Shown here piece after piece: positions 6,055-6,242 of a stretch of DNA of 6,242 bases. The stretch comes from DASVSL01 sp036388095 (lineage in GTDB: Bacteria; Patescibacteriota; Saccharimonadia; Saccharimonadales; Saccharimonadaceae). How positions within the stretch are numbered: position 1 is the stretch's first letter; the number at the start of each line of letters is the position of its first letter. The notes under the pieces were generated by a model. That model saw only the letters and a program-made list of their open reading frames with translations, did not search any database and was not told the origin of the DNA. The stretch spans positions 1-6,242 of the forward strand of contig DASVSL010000033.1 in assembly GCA_036388095.1 (NCBI GenBank), read 5' to 3'. Made by a program: the position numbers and the translations under genes.

Positions 6055-6093
6055 AACCGTAACGCCGCAGATCGGTCCTGCGGCGTTACGGTT
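6055..6093. terminator. Perfect 16-bp hairpin, probable minus-strand terminator
   Basis: AACCGTAACGCCGCAG (6055-6070) pairs without mismatch with CTGCGGCGTTACGGTT (6078-6093) around a 7-base loop. It lies 16 bases after the stop of the minus-strand micro-ORF. On that strand the stem is followed by only one further T beyond its own GGTT (GGTTTGG), so the U tract is poor; very stable stems can still act as terminators or protect a 3' end. On the plus strand it lies after the strong terminator and is followed by GTATCAG, so it is less likely to serve that direction. A stand-alone palindromic repeat is the alternative. Confidence 0.55.
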
Positions 6094-6109
6094 GTATCAG
6101 TGAGCTGAT

Positions 6110-6184
6110 TTAGCGTGGACGGTGCGAGCTTGCACGGGTCCTGACATTGATAATTTCGGTTCGGCTTTGATCGATGATAGTCAT
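6110..6184 (-). CDS. Micro-ORF of 24 codons with strong ribosome binding site
   Basis: The peptide begins MTIIDQSRTEIINVRTR and ends ASSHRPR, hydrophilic and basic toward the C-terminus (five arginines and one histidine in the last twelve residues). I recognise no family. The case for translation is an AAGGAG at 6194-6199, nine bases before the ATG, inside a purine-rich leader (AAGGAGAAACAAACT) of the kind seen before expressed genes. The stop is followed 16 bases later by a perfect hairpin, so promoter-proximal gene, micro-ORF and hairpin may form one short transcription unit. The promoter would be at or beyond the window's right edge. It could be a small protein, or a remnant start of a gene now truncated. 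It is not an obvious leader peptide, because no gene follows it in the same direction before the strong terminator. Confidence 0.45.
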   Translation of the reverse strand: MTIIDQSRTEIINVRTRASSHRPR

Positions 6185-6242
6185 AGTTTGTTTCTCCTTA
6201 TGGTTTTGTCCTTCTACCATAGCTCCCCGCTGGTAAATTACT

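Noticed and set aside
1..6242. CRISPR arrays, tRNA or rRNA genes, insertion sequences
   Set aside because: No regularly spaced repeats, no cloverleaf or rRNA-like sequence and no transposase ORF were seen on either strand.

Overview
This looks like a bacterial chromosome fragment of moderate GC content, read with the standard code: the long kinase gene ends in TGA, inside an ATGA overlap. The style is compact, with overlapping genes, short untranslated regions and one apparently leaderless gene. The gene types (a divergent Crp/Fnr protein, soluble PAS/GAF kinases, a GlsB/YeaQ-like protein) would fit Candidatus Saccharibacteria or another Patescibacteria lineage. That placement is only an impression, because no marker gene is present.

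Layout. At the left edge, on the plus strand, is the C-terminal 195 residues of a Crp/Fnr-family transcription factor. It converges on a four-gene minus-strand signalling operon (about 5267 down to 622). In transcription order the operon holds a large soluble PAS-PAS-PAS-GAF histidine kinase, an Rcp1-like single-domain response regulator (ATGA overlap), a kinase with an N-terminal receiver (23-base overlap), and a second single-domain response regulator. A bidirectional hairpin overlapping the last gene separates it from the Crp/Fnr gene. No protein of the operon carries a DNA-binding or enzymatic output domain, so the visible pathway is phosphotransfer only.

Right of the operon lies a small GlsB/YeaQ/YmgE-type membrane protein gene (minus), divergent from a 42-codon plus-strand small ORF that ends at a strong intrinsic terminator. 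Beyond a perfect 16-bp hairpin is a 24-codon minus-strand micro-ORF with a strong Shine-Dalgarno sequence.

The most interesting signal is in the divergent intergenic region (5637-5839). It has two CRP-like palindromes: TGTGA-N6-TCACG at 5791-5806 and TGTGA-N6-TTACA at 5700-5715. Each sits about 30 bases upstream of a plausible -10 hexamer, pointing away from the other, which is the geometry of class II CRP-dependent promoters. For the plus-strand gene the predicted start site is exactly the A of the ATG, so the mRNA would be leaderless. The Crp/Fnr protein in this window keeps the Arg-Glu of the CRP recognition helix (with Lys for the third contact residue), so it is a natural candidate to bind these sites, although its sensing domain does not look cAMP-responsive.
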